Positions 12,442 to 26,455 of a stretch of DNA of 64,000 nt are shown here, piece after piece. This DNA is from Hyaloscypha bicolor E (taxonomy: Eukaryota; Ascomycota; Leotiomycetes; Helotiales; Hyaloscyphaceae). The notes below the pieces were generated by a model that worked only from the letters and a program-made list of their open reading frames with translations, was not told the DNA's origin and did not search any database. Position 1 is the stretch's first letter. Every line of letters begins with the position of its first letter. The position numbers and the translations under genes were made by a program. The stretch is from NCBI RefSeq assembly GCF_002865645.1, contig NW_020194583.1, forward strand, positions 1 through 64,000, written 5' to 3'.

Positions 12442-15400
12442 ATTCTATATATTAACTTATTCTTAAATAAGAGAGTTACTATTTTCGTCTTTATTAATAG
12501 TTCTATTAAGGCAGTAATAGTAGTATAAATAGTTAAGGTTATAAAGATTAAAATAATTAGAAAGGTTTCCCTCGATTTTTAATAATATTTCGAATTAATA
12601 TAAGCAAGTATTTACTTTTGGCTTAGTTTTAAGAATTTACTTTTTTTTTATAATTTGCCTAGATAATAAAGTATAATCTAGTATAGTAAAGAAAGATATT
12701 TTGCCTAGATTTCTGGAAAAGAGAATAGGTACTAATATAGTAAAATAAAGAAAATATACTAGGGTTTAGATAAAACCCGGGAAATATCTAGGTTTTTCTT
12801 CTTCTTTTCTGGTTACGGAGGCCTTATTATTAAATTTTTATTATTATCTGAATAGTCTTTATTAAACTTGTTTTCTTTAGTATACTAAATCTATTTATTT
12901 AGCCGGATAAGAGATCCTGCTTTATTAGGGTTCTATTCGTGAAATTTAAATAGTTTAAGTACTAAGTTCTTGAAATTTAATATAAGGTACTATTTATTAT
13001 CTATATTCTATTTCTTTTATTTAATCTTATAGTAAAGCTTATTATAAAGTATCTTGAAAGAAAGAATCTTTTTGACTTTCTATTTGAGTTTACTATTAAC
13101 TTTAGTAAAACTAGGCTCTTTATTAGTCTGGCTAGATAATGAGTTAGTAGAATTCTTATAAAGTCTATTTATATAAAAAATTAGCCAAATCCTATATAAT
13201 AAGAAAAGGTCTAATTAATATAAATAGCCGACTATTTTATTAATCTTAAATAGTCTAGTAAGGAAATAGTCTAATTTATTAGATAAATAGTTTATTTTTT
13301 ATATTTTTTTAATTATATAAACTATATTTTCTGGATTGAAATCTGGTTCTTACTATTTCTTATTAGCTTATTTAGCTTAATACTCCTGATCTATTACTAT
13401 ATATTCTCGGGTATAATTAATAGTAGTATTAATTCTCTTAGCTTATTATTATATTTCTTTCTAATTAAGTTTCTTTCTTAGTATTTTGAATTCTATTATT
13501 AGTAGTATCTAGTTAAAGTTTAGCCTGAATTCATATCTATAGTTAATTATTAAGGGAAATAGGCCGGTTAATTTATATAGGCAGGCGGCGCCTATAATAT
13601 TAAGTACCAGAAATAAATCTATTTAATTATCCTAGAAATAATTAATAAAGAGGCAAAGTCGGGTATTAATAATCTAGTTAATAATTTCTATGTATTTATT
13701 AGTTTAGGTATATTTTATAGTTAAGAGCTTTAGCTTAGTTCTAGTTAATCTTAATAGTTTATTTATAAAATCTGAAATAAATTAGAGTTCTTAGTTATTT
13801 GTAATAATAAAAAGAGATTCTCGGAATTACTAGATATAGTAATAGAATAGGCTAGTAATAGTTCTAGCTATAGTATTCTTGGTTATTAGTAGGCTTATAT
13901 ATTATTTAGATAATTAATTAACTATAATAAATATATTATTATATTTCTTATTTATAGAGCCAGGAATATAGAAATCTATAAATAAATTATTTTATATTTT
14001 TAGGGAAACAGGTAATAGATATAATAGGCCTAGTATTTTATTTCTTAGCTTATAAGATTTTTAATATTTGTAGTAGTTTATTATAAAGTAGTTAATATTT
14101 ATAGAAAAAGTAGGCTACTAGTAAAGTTTCTAAACTAGGATTTTTATCTTATTTTAACCGGGATATATAGTAGTTATTATACTATAGATATATTATATAA
14201 GCCTAGTTTATAGATTATTATATTTATCTAATATAATAAGTCTTTTATTACGAAATATATAGCTATTTAATATTTCCTATAGATCTGTATTTTCCCGGGC
14301 TTTCCTATATTTATTTTCTAGAACTAGATTTATCTAATTAGCTTATAGAACTTTAACTATAATAAATAGCTTGTTTATTTCTTTTATTTTAGTAAGAATA
14401 TAAGCCATATTTATTATTTTAGTAAAAGCGAGAATTAGATTTAATGAAATAACTTATCTAGTTCTTTTAGTTTCCTTAGTCTGCTTCTAGATTAATATAA
14501 GCTCATTCTTTTAGGATAAGATATTAGTAATAGTATTATTTTTGCCCGGCTAATAAGTAATCTAGTAATAGAATTATAATAAGAAATTTATTTATTAGAT
14601 TTATTATTTATTTAAGAGCCTTTTAGTACTAAAATACTTGAAAGCTTTATAATTAGTAATAATTAGAAAATTGGGTAAGCTAATTAGTTCTATTTACTAT
14701 TCCCGAAGTCCTTAGATAATAGCAAGGAATTCCTTATTATAAACTTTATAATAGCTTTTGGCTTCTTAAAGAGCTTTAAAATAAAACGAGACCAGGTACT
14801 ATTATCTGTTCTCTAGGCTTTTTTAAGAGAGTATACTTATAGTAGCTAGATTTAAATAGTCGGTTTCTAGACAGGTTTCCCTATTATATTTGAAATAAAG
14901 AAATATAGGGGCAAAGAAAAGCAGATCTTTAAGCTAATTAAAAGCATCTAGCTAGGTTTTATTAAATATAAACTTTAGTAAAGTATTCTTTTTAATTAGA
15001 TAATTTAAAGAATAGGAAATATATTTATAGGCTTAGATAAACTTATAATAGAAATCATAAAAGCCTAAAAATAATTATATTTCTCTTTTTATTATAGATT
15101 AGTACTAGTTTTAGATAATAGAAGTTTTAGTAGGATTTACTTATATGCCTTAATCCGAGATAATAAATCCTAAGAAAATTATTTTAGAGACTTTAAATTC
15201 GTATTTATAAATATTAACCTATAATCCAGTATTCTAGAGTTTTTATAGAACTATTTTAATATATTATTAATACTTCTTCTTATTCTTAGAGAAGATTAGT
15301 ATATTATTAATATAGGTTAAGTAAAAGTTATCTAAATAATCTATTAGAATAGTATTAATATATTACTAAAAGGTTATTAGACTATTATAAAGTCTAAATA

Positions 15401-18400
15401 ATAGAACTACTAGTTTAAAGAATCTATATCTTGTCCTGAAAATAGCTTATATTATAAAAGCTAGTTTTATACGAATTTGGTTAAAAGTATATTAAATATC
15501 TAATTTAGTAAATATTAATAATTTGACTAATTAGTTAAAAGTCTTAGTAATAAGTAATAGGGAATAGTAATTCTTTTTTATTATAATATTTAGCTATTAA
15601 TAATTAATATAAAATTATAGGCTATTATTTTTCTTTTTAATAAATAAGACTAGTAATAAGAAAGGAAATTCGAATAGCTTAATAAAACTCTTTTTTAGGT
15701 TTTTAATAAGATACTTTCTTATTTTTTCGAGTTTACTAGAGCTTATTTTATAAAGATAGGCCGTTTTTATTAAAGAGTCTAGTTTATTAAAACGGAGCTT
15801 ATAGTTAAAGAATTAAGACTAGAGAAGTTCATTTACTATTTTCTTAAAAAATGCCCTAGTTATATTATATAGCTATATAAAGAAAAATACCCGGAGCTCT
15901 TAAAGTTCTTTAGGATTAAAAGATAGTATATTACTAAGAGTATTAGGTTTATCTATATCTAGGAAATATATTAGGTTACTAGTTTAAATATAATACCCGG
16001 CGGGCTATAATATTAGTTATCTAATTACTATAGATAGTAGTAAATATTTCTTTAATTTATAATCTTATTAATAGTAACTAATCTAATTAAGTTACTAGAA
16101 TTTTTAATACTTAATTAGAAAATAATTATTCTAATAAAATAGCGGGAATAGTCTAGTAGCTTAATTATTTCGAGAGTATTAAGGTCTAGCTCTTTCTTTC
16201 TTATCTAATATTTAGCTTTTCTTATAAGAAAATCTCGTAAAGAGATAAGAAATATATCTTTTTATTTCTCGGGTCTAGTTTTACTAGTTTCTTTTAGGAT
16301 CCTAGTTAGAGTATCTTTAGAGTAGTTAGCTTTTTAATATTTCTTATTAAAATATTAGATTTTCTAAATAAGGTCTAGCTAATTTGTCTTGCAGTTCTTT
16401 AGCTAATAAAGTTAATTCTATTAATAGTCTAGTGAGATATTATACTTTACTAGCTATTTCCTTCCCAGAATTATATTATAAGAGCCGAGGTTAGTAGTAA
16501 GCAGGTATTATTAAGTTTGGGAATACTAATTAATAGCTAGATCTATAGTAGCTAGATATTAAATAGCTTTACTAGGTTATTTATTAAAATCTTATAAGAA
16601 AATAGGGATTTTAAGTTTATATAAGGGCATTTATAGTACTTTTATTAAGAGGCAAATATACTTTTAATTAATTAGAGTATATGTATTTGCTCTAGTATTT
16701 ACTAAGTACTAGAAGGTTATGGTTTTACTTTTCTAGTATATTTAATAATTAATAAGAAACTAGTTCCTACTAATTAGCTAAGTAAGATCTATGAGTTCTT
16801 AGTAGAGTTCTTATTCTAGGAGGGCTATTTTTATACCTAGAGCTAGACTTTTCTTAACTTATTAATATTATATTTCTTATTAGATAATAAATAGAAATTA
16901 GTATTTTTATTATTTATTCCTAAATTATTAGCTTTCTCTAAATAATTCTCTTTAATAAGTATAATCTTATTAGAGTTAGGACAGGTACTTTTTATATATC
17001 TAGGCTTTTTATAGCTATAATAATAAAAATCTTTTAGCTAGTCTAGTTTCTTTTTAAATTCTTAGCAAACTACCTTCTTTAGTTATAAGAATACTAGCTA
17101 CTAAGATTAATCCATTAGATATAGGGTCGCTATAGCTTCTTAGATCCCGGTAGGCTTTCTAGCCCGAGATAGTATTTAATAGCAAGTAGTTTTTACTAGT
17201 TATTTCTCCTGGAATTACTAATTTTTAATTAAGAGAAGCCTATTCTCTTATTTTATATATTACTTAATAAGGTTCCTGGAAGTATTAAACTTCTTATTAC
17301 CTAAGCTCTTAAATAGCTCGAGATTTATTTTATTTATTAAATTATTATATTAGTTATCCGGTAACTTCTCTAGTTTTATTATTAAGTAAGTAAACTTTAC
17401 TTAAAATACCGGAAATAGCTTATTTCTTTATCTCAGGTACTAGTATACCTTTTTTGCTTACTAGTACTTTATCTCTTTACTTTTGCTATAAGCTTACTAG
17501 AGGATCTTAAAAATCTATTTAGTAATTAAGATCTATCTAACTAATCCAGGTTCTAGTTAATTATAAATAAAATTACAGGCATTTCCGGTAACTAGTTATA
17601 TTATATAAGTAATTTTTAGTAGTTTACTATTAAATTCAGAGAAATTCTATATTAGTTTATTTCTTATATTAAATATCTAATTATTAATCTAATAATTATT
17701 CTTACTTATAAATAGAGCAGAATTATTAATTCTAATAAGCTATAATTAATTACTATAAACTAAAAGTAGAAGGAAGCCTTAGTATTAGTCCCTAAATAGT
17801 TCTTCTAATAGAGATTTATAGTATTCCTAAATATCTATTTACTTGAATCTCTACTTTATTACTTCTTCTTATACTAGTCTTTTTCTTATATAAAGTCAAC
17901 CGGTAATTATCTCTAGCTTATTAACTTTCTTAGTAAGTTAGTTAATATATAAGTAAAATTTCTAGTAATATTCTACTTATTTATTAGTTATAAGGCAGTA
18001 TTTATTAATAAGGTTATTTCATATAAGTAATCTTTACTAGGCCTTATCTATTTTCGGAGTATTTATACTAATTTTGAGTTCTAAGTTAGCTAGCTATTTC
18101 TTAATATTTTCTTCCGGGATAGTATTATAATAGCTTTCCTAGTAATATAGGTTTATAATATTAAAGTCCGGCTCCTCTATTTTATTATACTAGAGCCTCT
18201 TATCTAATATACCTATAGTAGTAGTACTTGGCCCCGGGCTATTTATAGTAGCTTTAGAAGGGGTATTAGCTATAGAAATAAGTACTAAGTAAGTTCTTCT
18301 TATTTAATATTAGTAAACTATAACTAATTATTATCTTATCTAGTTTTAAGTTAGTAAACTAAAACCGACTATTATCTTTTCTTATTTTAAATTAGTAGAC

Positions 18401-18731
18401 TACTACTAATTCTTCCTATATTAGGGAAAGAAGCTAGTTCTTTTACTCTCGTTAATATTAAGGAAATATTATCTGCTCTAGTTAAGAATCAGGTTCCGAG
18501 ATTAACCGGGTTATAGAGAATAATGTCTTTCTTCTTTTATATTAATAAAGAACTAATTACTAGGAGAGGAATATCGTCTGCTCTAGTTAAGCTCTCTAGT
18601 TCTTTATAGTTCGAGAAGGTTATTAAATATTAAAAGCGGTATTCTGTTTTTGCTTTCTAAGAATAAATACGGGTTCTTTACTAGTAGTATTATATTACCT
18701 TTATAGGCCAAGTCAAGTAAGCTTAGTATTA

Positions 18732-18936
18732 TATAACGGCGGGATTAATATAATAATTAAAGGCTTAAAGTTTAAAGAATCTCATATATTAGAAAATACT
18801 AAGCTATGAAATAAAGTAGGAAGAATGCCTTAATCTTTAGTATTATTCTATTCAAGTAATTCTGGCTTAGCTTTATTTTATACCTGTTTCCAATATCCTG
18901 TCCTTAGCAGATTATACTCTTATACTAGCTATTATA
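18732..18936 (-). repeat. Right (5') LTR of the gypsy-type element
   Basis: A 205-bp copy beginning TATAACGGCGGG and ending ATTATA, followed directly by the target duplication ATTAG. It is equal in length to the left LTR. Confidence 0.85.
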
Positions 18937-21900
18937 ATTAGATTACTTAAGAATAAAAGAAAAACTTAATATAATAGATTAATAGAGTTCTAGTAAGTTA
19001 TATATATATTTAATATATTATAAGTATATATCTAACTTATAAATAATTAATACTTTATTTTTTAAAATTAGTAAATTACTCTTAATAAAATAATAAAAGT
19101 AAGAGTTCTATAAATTTCTATATTATTTATAATAGTTTATATAAAAATACTTAGTATAAGAATATATTTATATAAGTACTATTTTAAATAGGCCTAAATC
19201 AAGTATATTCTTTATTCTAGTCTAATATATACTTAATATATACTTATTATTTCTAATCTAAAATTTAATTTTTTTATAAGATATTTATAAAAACTTATTA
19301 AATTATAAGGTATTTTTTTCTATTATACTATATATAAGCTAATTATAGGCAAAGTATAGCCCTATAGCTAGAAATAGAAATTAGTTATAATTAATAATCT
19401 CTAGTAATTATTTATAAGATATTTAATACTTCTAATATATCTTTATATCTAAAAACTAGTATTTAAGATATAGCCTACTTTATTTCTTAAGTAAATATTA
19501 CCTTATTATAAGTTAATATAAGGGTACTTATATATTAATTTACTTTTCAGGAAATATTAAAAGTATATTTAGTAAATATTTAGTATATATTCTAGCTAAT
19601 CTTTCTTAGATTTAATAGTTATTATTAAATTATATATAGAACCTTATTATATTTAATATTCTCGGAAAGAATAATAAAAGAAATAAATATAAAATATAAT
19701 ATTTCTCATATTTATATTCTAGAATTTAGTATTACTAATATATATATCCGAATATTCTTAGCTTAAGCCTAGTATATAATAATATCTAGCTTTTTAAGAT
19801 CTTTAATATATATAAATAGGCTTCTTAGTAAGTTACTTAATATTTAACTTATAAGTTTATTAAAGTATTTATAAAAAATTATTATAATAGCTTTTTTTAA
19901 AATTATAATTATAATTTATATACTTATTAATACTTAGATAATAAAGTAATTTATAATTTAAGTATTTAGCCTCAAGTATTTAAAAAGAATAGTATTAATA
20001 TATATTATATATATATTTAATATATACTAATAATATCTAGTATATATTTATTAAATATAGTTTAAATATAAATAAAAAGCTATAGTATTATTATAAGCTA
20101 ATTTAAGAACTTAATTCTTATATTAACCTAAATTATCTTAGAAGTCTAATAAATAATAAATATTTTAGTAAATATAATATTTATATATTTATTAAATAAT
20201 CTAATATAAAGTAATTAAAATACAATAAGTATATATTTTTAAGATATATTAAGTATATATTAATAATATATAGGATATAATTATTCTTAAGGCTAGGAAA
20301 AAATCATTTAATATAACTAATATAATATAATATAGAACTTATATATTTCTTATAATATTATATAATTTTCTTTTATTATTCTTATAGCTAGAAATTTATA
20401 TTTCTATTATTCTTTTTTACTTACTTAAATACTAATTAGATAAAAGGAGATTTATTAATAAGAGTTTAAGAACTTAATAAATATTTAGGTTTTAATAATA
20501 TTATTAGATATATATAATATATATAGACTATATATTAAATATATAACTAATAAATAATAGCTAAGTTCGAAAAAACTACTAATTATTATTACTTTATATA
20601 ATATATAAAGATATAATTTATATATAGCTTTAACTTAGGCTAGATATATATAAATCTTTATTAATAAATCTACTAGTATAAGTAACTTTCTCGATTTCCT
20701 AATAGAACTTATCTTATAAATAAGTATATACTAAGTATATTCTTGCTCTATACTAATAATATACTTACTAGATACTTTTTATAAGTTTATTTTTAATAAG
20801 AAATAACTAAATTCTAAATACTTCTTTTAATAAAAATAGATATTTTATTTTTATATATTATACTAAAAAGTAAACTAAGGCTTAGCTTAAAGTATTTTAT
20901 ACTTAAATAAATTTTTCTTTTAAAATAATTATAGGTATAATTATAATCTTTTCCTTTATTAGCTAGTATAATACTACTTAATATAAGTCAAGTATATATA
21001 AAGTATATATTAGTCTAACTTTTATAAAATACTTATTATATACCTATATTTTCTCTAATTTAAATACTTAAGCTAGTTTTTTATAATTATTTAATATATT
21101 ATTTAAATATTTAGGAAATATAATAAAGTAAATAATATACTTTAAATATATTTATAGAAATAGCCTTATAGCCTTTATAATAGATCTTTATATTAAGTAA
21201 ATACCTAGTAAATATATATTTTATATATATAATATATAAACTAATAATAATAAAGCCTTAGAAATTACTTATATATATTTAATTTATCTCGAACTTAGAA
21301 TAAGTATTTATAATATACTATAATCTTTTATATAGTATATATTAAATATAACTTTACTAAGAAGTTCCTAAAATATTTAATAAGATATTTAATTCTTAAT
21401 TATATATTTACTATATAAATAAAAGAAAAAATTACTAAATATATATAAGTTATATATAGGAAATATCCTGAATTTAAGGCTTGGGTTATAAATAAGTTAT
21501 TATTATAGCTTCTAGCAGGGCTTTATAAATTAGAATTAAAGATATTAATTAAGGACTAGATATATATAAAAAAAGTATATAAATAATTTAAAAATAAGTT
21601 ATTTTTAAGAAAATAACTTTATTAAATAAGAATAAACTTTAGTAGCTTTAATATTAGAATATATATTTTTAAAATATATAAAATATATATTAATTACTTA
21701 CTAGAATCTATTTTTATATTAATAAGCTTTATAAATAAATAAAGATATTTACTAAAAAGAAAATTAACTTAATTTAAATTAATTAAAATAAAATAAATAA
21801 GCAAGTAATATTAGATTAAAAGAAAAATAAGTATTATAATTTGAAATATATATAATATATTAATAGTATATATAAACTCAAAATTTAAGAAAATAACTAT

Positions 21901-24089
21901 TAGATATTAATATAATTCCTTAATTTCATATAATCCTAAGAACTCTTATTAAGTACTATTTAAGTCTAATAAATACCTTATATATTTATTTAGTATATAG
22001 ATTAATTAAGAGTTACTTTAAGTTAGAAATAAATATTAAAATTCTTATTATTTACTAAATATATATCTAATATATATCAGACTAATATAATAATTCTAGC
22101 TAATATTATTCTTATTTAAAGTATTAGCTCGATATATATTAAGGATATAAAATCTCTATTTTCTAATTAATAATAAGAACTTAATAATAAGTATAAGTAG
22201 TATTTTATAAAAACGAACTTTACTAATATTAAAGTATTATTAGAGGCTAAAGTTTAAGAACTTAAGGAAAAAGAGGCTCAAATATAAAGAATTAAGGTTT
22301 TATAAGCTAAAAAGCAAAAGTTATAATATTAATTAATAAAGAATAAATAAATAATATAGGTATATACTTTATATATATTTTAAAGAAACCTTAGGAAATA
22401 TTCTAGTAATTAAGCCTATTAGTATATATTAAGCTTATTATAAAATATTTATATATATTTAGTAAAAATAAGTAATAACTAGTAAAATACTCTAGTTATA
22501 TACTAAGCTTATACTAAGTATAAGATAAGTATTTCTTAGTATTAGCTTTATTTTTCTTTTAATAATTTATTTTTTATTAAATTAGAAATAAGTATATACT
22601 TATTATATATTTTATATAAACTTATTATAGCTATTATATAAGTAAATATTAAGAAGAACTATAATAATAAACTTGTTTTTAATAGTCTTATTTTTTTTAA
22701 ATTAATAGAAATAGTATTATAATATATTTAATTAATTATTTTATAGCTTTAATTTAATTACTAATATATTAGGTTTAATTCTATAAATAAATAGAAACTA
22801 GAATTCGCTATTAAGAGTTTAAGTATAAGCTATAGGCTAGAAAAATATATTTTAAGTATATATATTAAATATACTATATATAAATATATTAAATTTTCTT
22901 AGTTTATATAAATATACTAATTAAAGTAATTAAGAATAATAATAAATATATACTAAATATATATATATTAAATACTAATTTATATTAGCTATTCTATAAC
23001 TTCTCCTAAAACTCTCTAGAATTAATATTTTTATATAAGAACTTATTAAATTATATTTAATAAAAATAATATTAATTTTATATAGCTATAATTTAGATCT
23101 TAATAATAAATAAATATATAGCTTATTTTTCAAAAATAATTCTATAATAAGTATCTAGTTAATATATATATAATATATATTATATTTATATTTCTAGTTT
23201 TAAAAATATCTTTATAAAATATATTTAGATTCCTATAAGTTTAGTACTATATTATATAATAAGTATATATTAACTAGATATAAGTTTAAAGCCTAAATAA
23301 AATTAATATTATAATATCTAAAAAGATTATAAATTAAAAATAAGAATTCTCTTATTTTATCTAAACTTATAACTAATTAATTTAAGTATAATTTAATACT
23401 ATATCTTACTTAAAGGCTAGTAAAAAGCTTACTATATAACTTAGCCTCTAATATAAGAAATATTATAGCTTTACTTATATCTAGTATATACTAATACTAT
23501 ATTTAGAATAGGGCTAAATAATAGTCTTATTAAAACCTTTATTTAATAACTCGAGTCTATTATATTAGTATTTTATATTATATTAAAATAAAAAGCTTAT
23601 ATTAATAAAGTAAGTAATTCTTGGTTTATATTAAAATTCGGTACTAATTTTTATTAGAAAGATAAATATAATAGGGGCTTAGTAAATATATGCTTTATAT
23701 AAGCTTAGTATATATTAATAATACTAGATTAATATAATTCGGGACTTCTATTTTTATAAAAAAAATAAAGTATAATTTGAGATATATATATATATATCTT
23801 AATTATTATTATATATATATTAATTTATAATAATAAAAGTACTCTTAAATAATCTTTAAACTTCTAAATAAATAGTTAGGTATTAAAATCATATCGAGTT
23901 TATAAGCTAGAATTAAAAAACTAATAATAGCTTATAATTATATATCTAATATATACTTAATATATATAGTTTATATAGCCTATTTACTATTTTCTTATAA
24001 GTATATCTTTTAGCTACTAATTAAAATATTACTAGAGGAAATTAGACTACTAGTATATCTTATCTAAATCTTATTTATATTTACTAGAT
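18937..24089. other. RIP-mutated AT-rich DNA, content unassigned
   Basis: More than 5 kb of A/T-rich sequence with closed frames. Short palindrome-rich motifs of the type AGTATATACTAAGTATATA recur every one to two hundred bases from about 19,200 onward. One plus-strand stretch near 22,230-22,330 reads like a Lys/Glu/Gln-rich coiled segment broken by stops, which may be the tail of a decayed transposase, but I cannot place it in a family. I found no LTR pair or terminal inverted repeats here. Confidence 0.5.
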
Positions 24090-24960
24090 ATTAATTTTCT
24101 AGATATCTAAAAATTCTATTATTAAATAAGAAATATATTTATATAATATATATACTAACTTTATACTAATATTATATAGGCTTTATCTAGAAAACTAGCT
24201 ATTAAATAAGATAAGACTCTTAAGAATTCTATTATTAAATAAGAGATATATTTATATAATATATATACTAGCCTTATACTAATACTATATAAGTACTACC
24301 TAAGAAACTAGCTATTAAGAAATAAGAGATATATTTATATAATATATATATTAGCCCTATACTAATATTATATAGGCTTTATTTAGAAAGCTAGCTATTA
24401 AATAAGATAAAACCCTTAAGAATTCTATTATTAAATAAGAAATATATTTATATAATATATATATTAGCCTTATATTAATACTATATAGGCTTTATCTAGA
24501 AAGTTAGTTATTAAATAAGATAAAACTCTTAAGAATTCTATTATTAAATAAGAAATATATTTATATAATATATATACTAATTTTATACTAATACTATATA
24601 AATACTATTCGAGAAACTAGCTATTAAGTAAAATAAAATACTTGAGAAACTAGCTATTAAATAAGAAATATATTTATATAATATATATATTAGTCCTATA
24701 CTAATATTATATAAGTATTATTCGAGAAATTAGCTATTAAATAGGATAAGATACTTGAGAAACTAGTTATTAAATAAGAGATATATTTATATAATATATA
24801 TATTAGTCTTATACTAATATTATATAAGTACTATTCGAGAAATCAGCTATTAAGTAAGATAAGATACTTGAAAAACTAGCTATTAAATAGGAAGTATATT
24901 TATATAATATATATACTAGCTATATATTAATATTATATAAGTATTACTTATTTAAGTCAA
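24090..24960. repeat. ~113-bp tandem repeat array (about 8 units)
   Basis: The block ATATATTTATATAATATATA recurs at about 24,132, 24,245, 24,328, 24,440, 24,553, 24,665, 24,779 and 24,893, each followed by a TTATACTAATAxTATATA segment and then an AGAAACTAGCTATTAAATAAG segment. Spacing is 112-114 bp except for one 83-bp unit. It is a satellite-like array. Units differ mainly by transitions, so it has been through RIP as well. Confidence 0.85.
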
Positions 24961-25689
24961 GAAAAAATATTAAGCCCTAGTTAAATATATAAAAAAGATT
25001 AATAAAAAGCTAGATAAAAAGCAAATTCTAAAGATATTTTACTTTCTTTTTTAAAGAATTATTATTAATATTTAAAAAGGCATTATTATTTACTAAAATA
25101 GTAATAGAAAGCAAGGTGAGTTTATTACTTATATATATATATAGTATATATTAATAATAAATCTAGGATAAATAATAATTTGAAACTTTACTATTTATAA
25201 ATTAAAAGATTAATATATATTAAGCCTATATAAATACTATACTAATAATTTTTAGGTAATATAATTAATGCTTCTTATTAGATTACCCGAGATTTATAAA
25301 GTATATACTAAGATAATACTTAATAAATACTAGAGACTTTTAATATTTTTTACTAATATATTTTATAGCTTGCTTTTTTTAAGAAAGCTTTATTACTAAT
25401 ATTATATATAATATAAGAATAGGCTTTAATAAAAGCAGTTTCTTTAAAAGAATAATTAATTAAGCCAAGAAAGAAATAAAGACTAAATAATAATTCTTAA
25501 AATAAGCTAAGTATATATATATAAAATATATAGCTAATAATTTTTTAGAACTAAATACTAACTTTTCTACTAATATTTATAATAATTTTAGTATAGATTA
25601 AATAGTCTTAAATAAAATATAGTATTTAAAGTTATTTTTAATTTAAATTTAAAGTTTTTATAATATTTTTTAAAAGAAATAATTAGAAA

Positions 25690-26455
25690 AAAAATTAAAT
25701 ATAAGTTTGCCTTATTTAAAGTATATATTAAATTTAAGTTATAGAATTTTATCTATATTCTAAAGTATATAAAGAAAGCAGTTTTATTTAATCTAGGAAA
25801 TATAGTAAATTAAAGATATAAATAACGAATTTAAGGCTAGATTTAATAATAAGGATTTAGGTAGAAATAATTTAATATAATATATACTTGCCTTATTTGA
25901 AATATATACTAAGTTTAAGCTATAGGATTTTATTTATATTCTAAAGTATATAAAGAAAGCAGTTCTATTTAATCTAGGAAATATAGTAAGTTAAAGACAT
26001 AAATAATAAATTCGAGGCTAGATTTAAGAATAATAGTTTAGATAAAAATAATTTAATATAATATATACTTGCCTTATTTAAAATATATACTAAGTTTAAG
26101 CTATAGGATTTTATTTATATTCTAAAGTATATAAAGAAAGCAATTCTATTTAATCTAGGGAATATAGTAAGTTAAAAACATAAATAATGAATTTGAGGCT
26201 AGATTAATAATAATAGTTTAGATAGAAATAATTTAATATAATATATACTTATCTTATTTAAAATATATACTAAGTTTAAGCTATAGGATTTTATTTATAT
26301 TCTAAAGTATATAAAGAAAGCAATTCTATTTAATTTAGGAAATATAGTAAGTTAAAGATATAAATAATAAATTTATAACTAGATTTAAGAATAACGGTTT
26401 AAGTAAGAATAATTTAATATAGTATATACTTATCTTATTTATAATATAAGCCAGG
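25690..26455. repeat. ~180-bp tandem repeat array (about 4.5 units)
   Basis: The segment ATACTTGCCTTATTTxAAATATATACTAAGTTTAAGC, continuing with TTCTAAAGTATATAAAGAAAGCA, recurs near 25,700, 25,885, 26,065, 26,245 and partially at 26,425, giving a period of about 180 bp. Adjacent units are very similar, so the array is younger or better homogenised than the surrounding DNA. The repeat has no open frame longer than a few codons. Confidence 0.85.

Larger units (their letters stand above)
11162..18936 (-). mobile_element. RIP-inactivated Ty3/gypsy-type LTR retrotransposon
   Basis: Identical-length 205-bp LTRs (11162-11366 and 18732-18936) and the duplicated target ATTAG (11157-11161 and 18937-18941) delimit a 7,775-bp element. 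Minus-strand relics in order are: a gag-type zinc knuckle near 16,970-17,040 (KKPRYIKSTCPN, with earlier Cys positions now Tyr), and a reverse transcriptase core near 15,130-15,350 with YLDNFYLTYINNILIFS, corresponding to YLDDFxxxYIDDILIFS of gypsy elements, followed by an LGFIIS-like motif. RT lies inside a gag-pol order with the 5' LTR at the right. Numerous stops remain, many explicable as CAA/CAG/TGG conversions. A lysine- and asparagine-rich open frame remains near the 3' end. Confidence 0.85.

Noticed and set aside
24090..26455. Regularly spaced repeats as a CRISPR array
   Set aside because: The units are 113 and 180 bp with no unique spacers between short repeats, the locus is fungal and A/T-saturated, and no cas-like gene is present.
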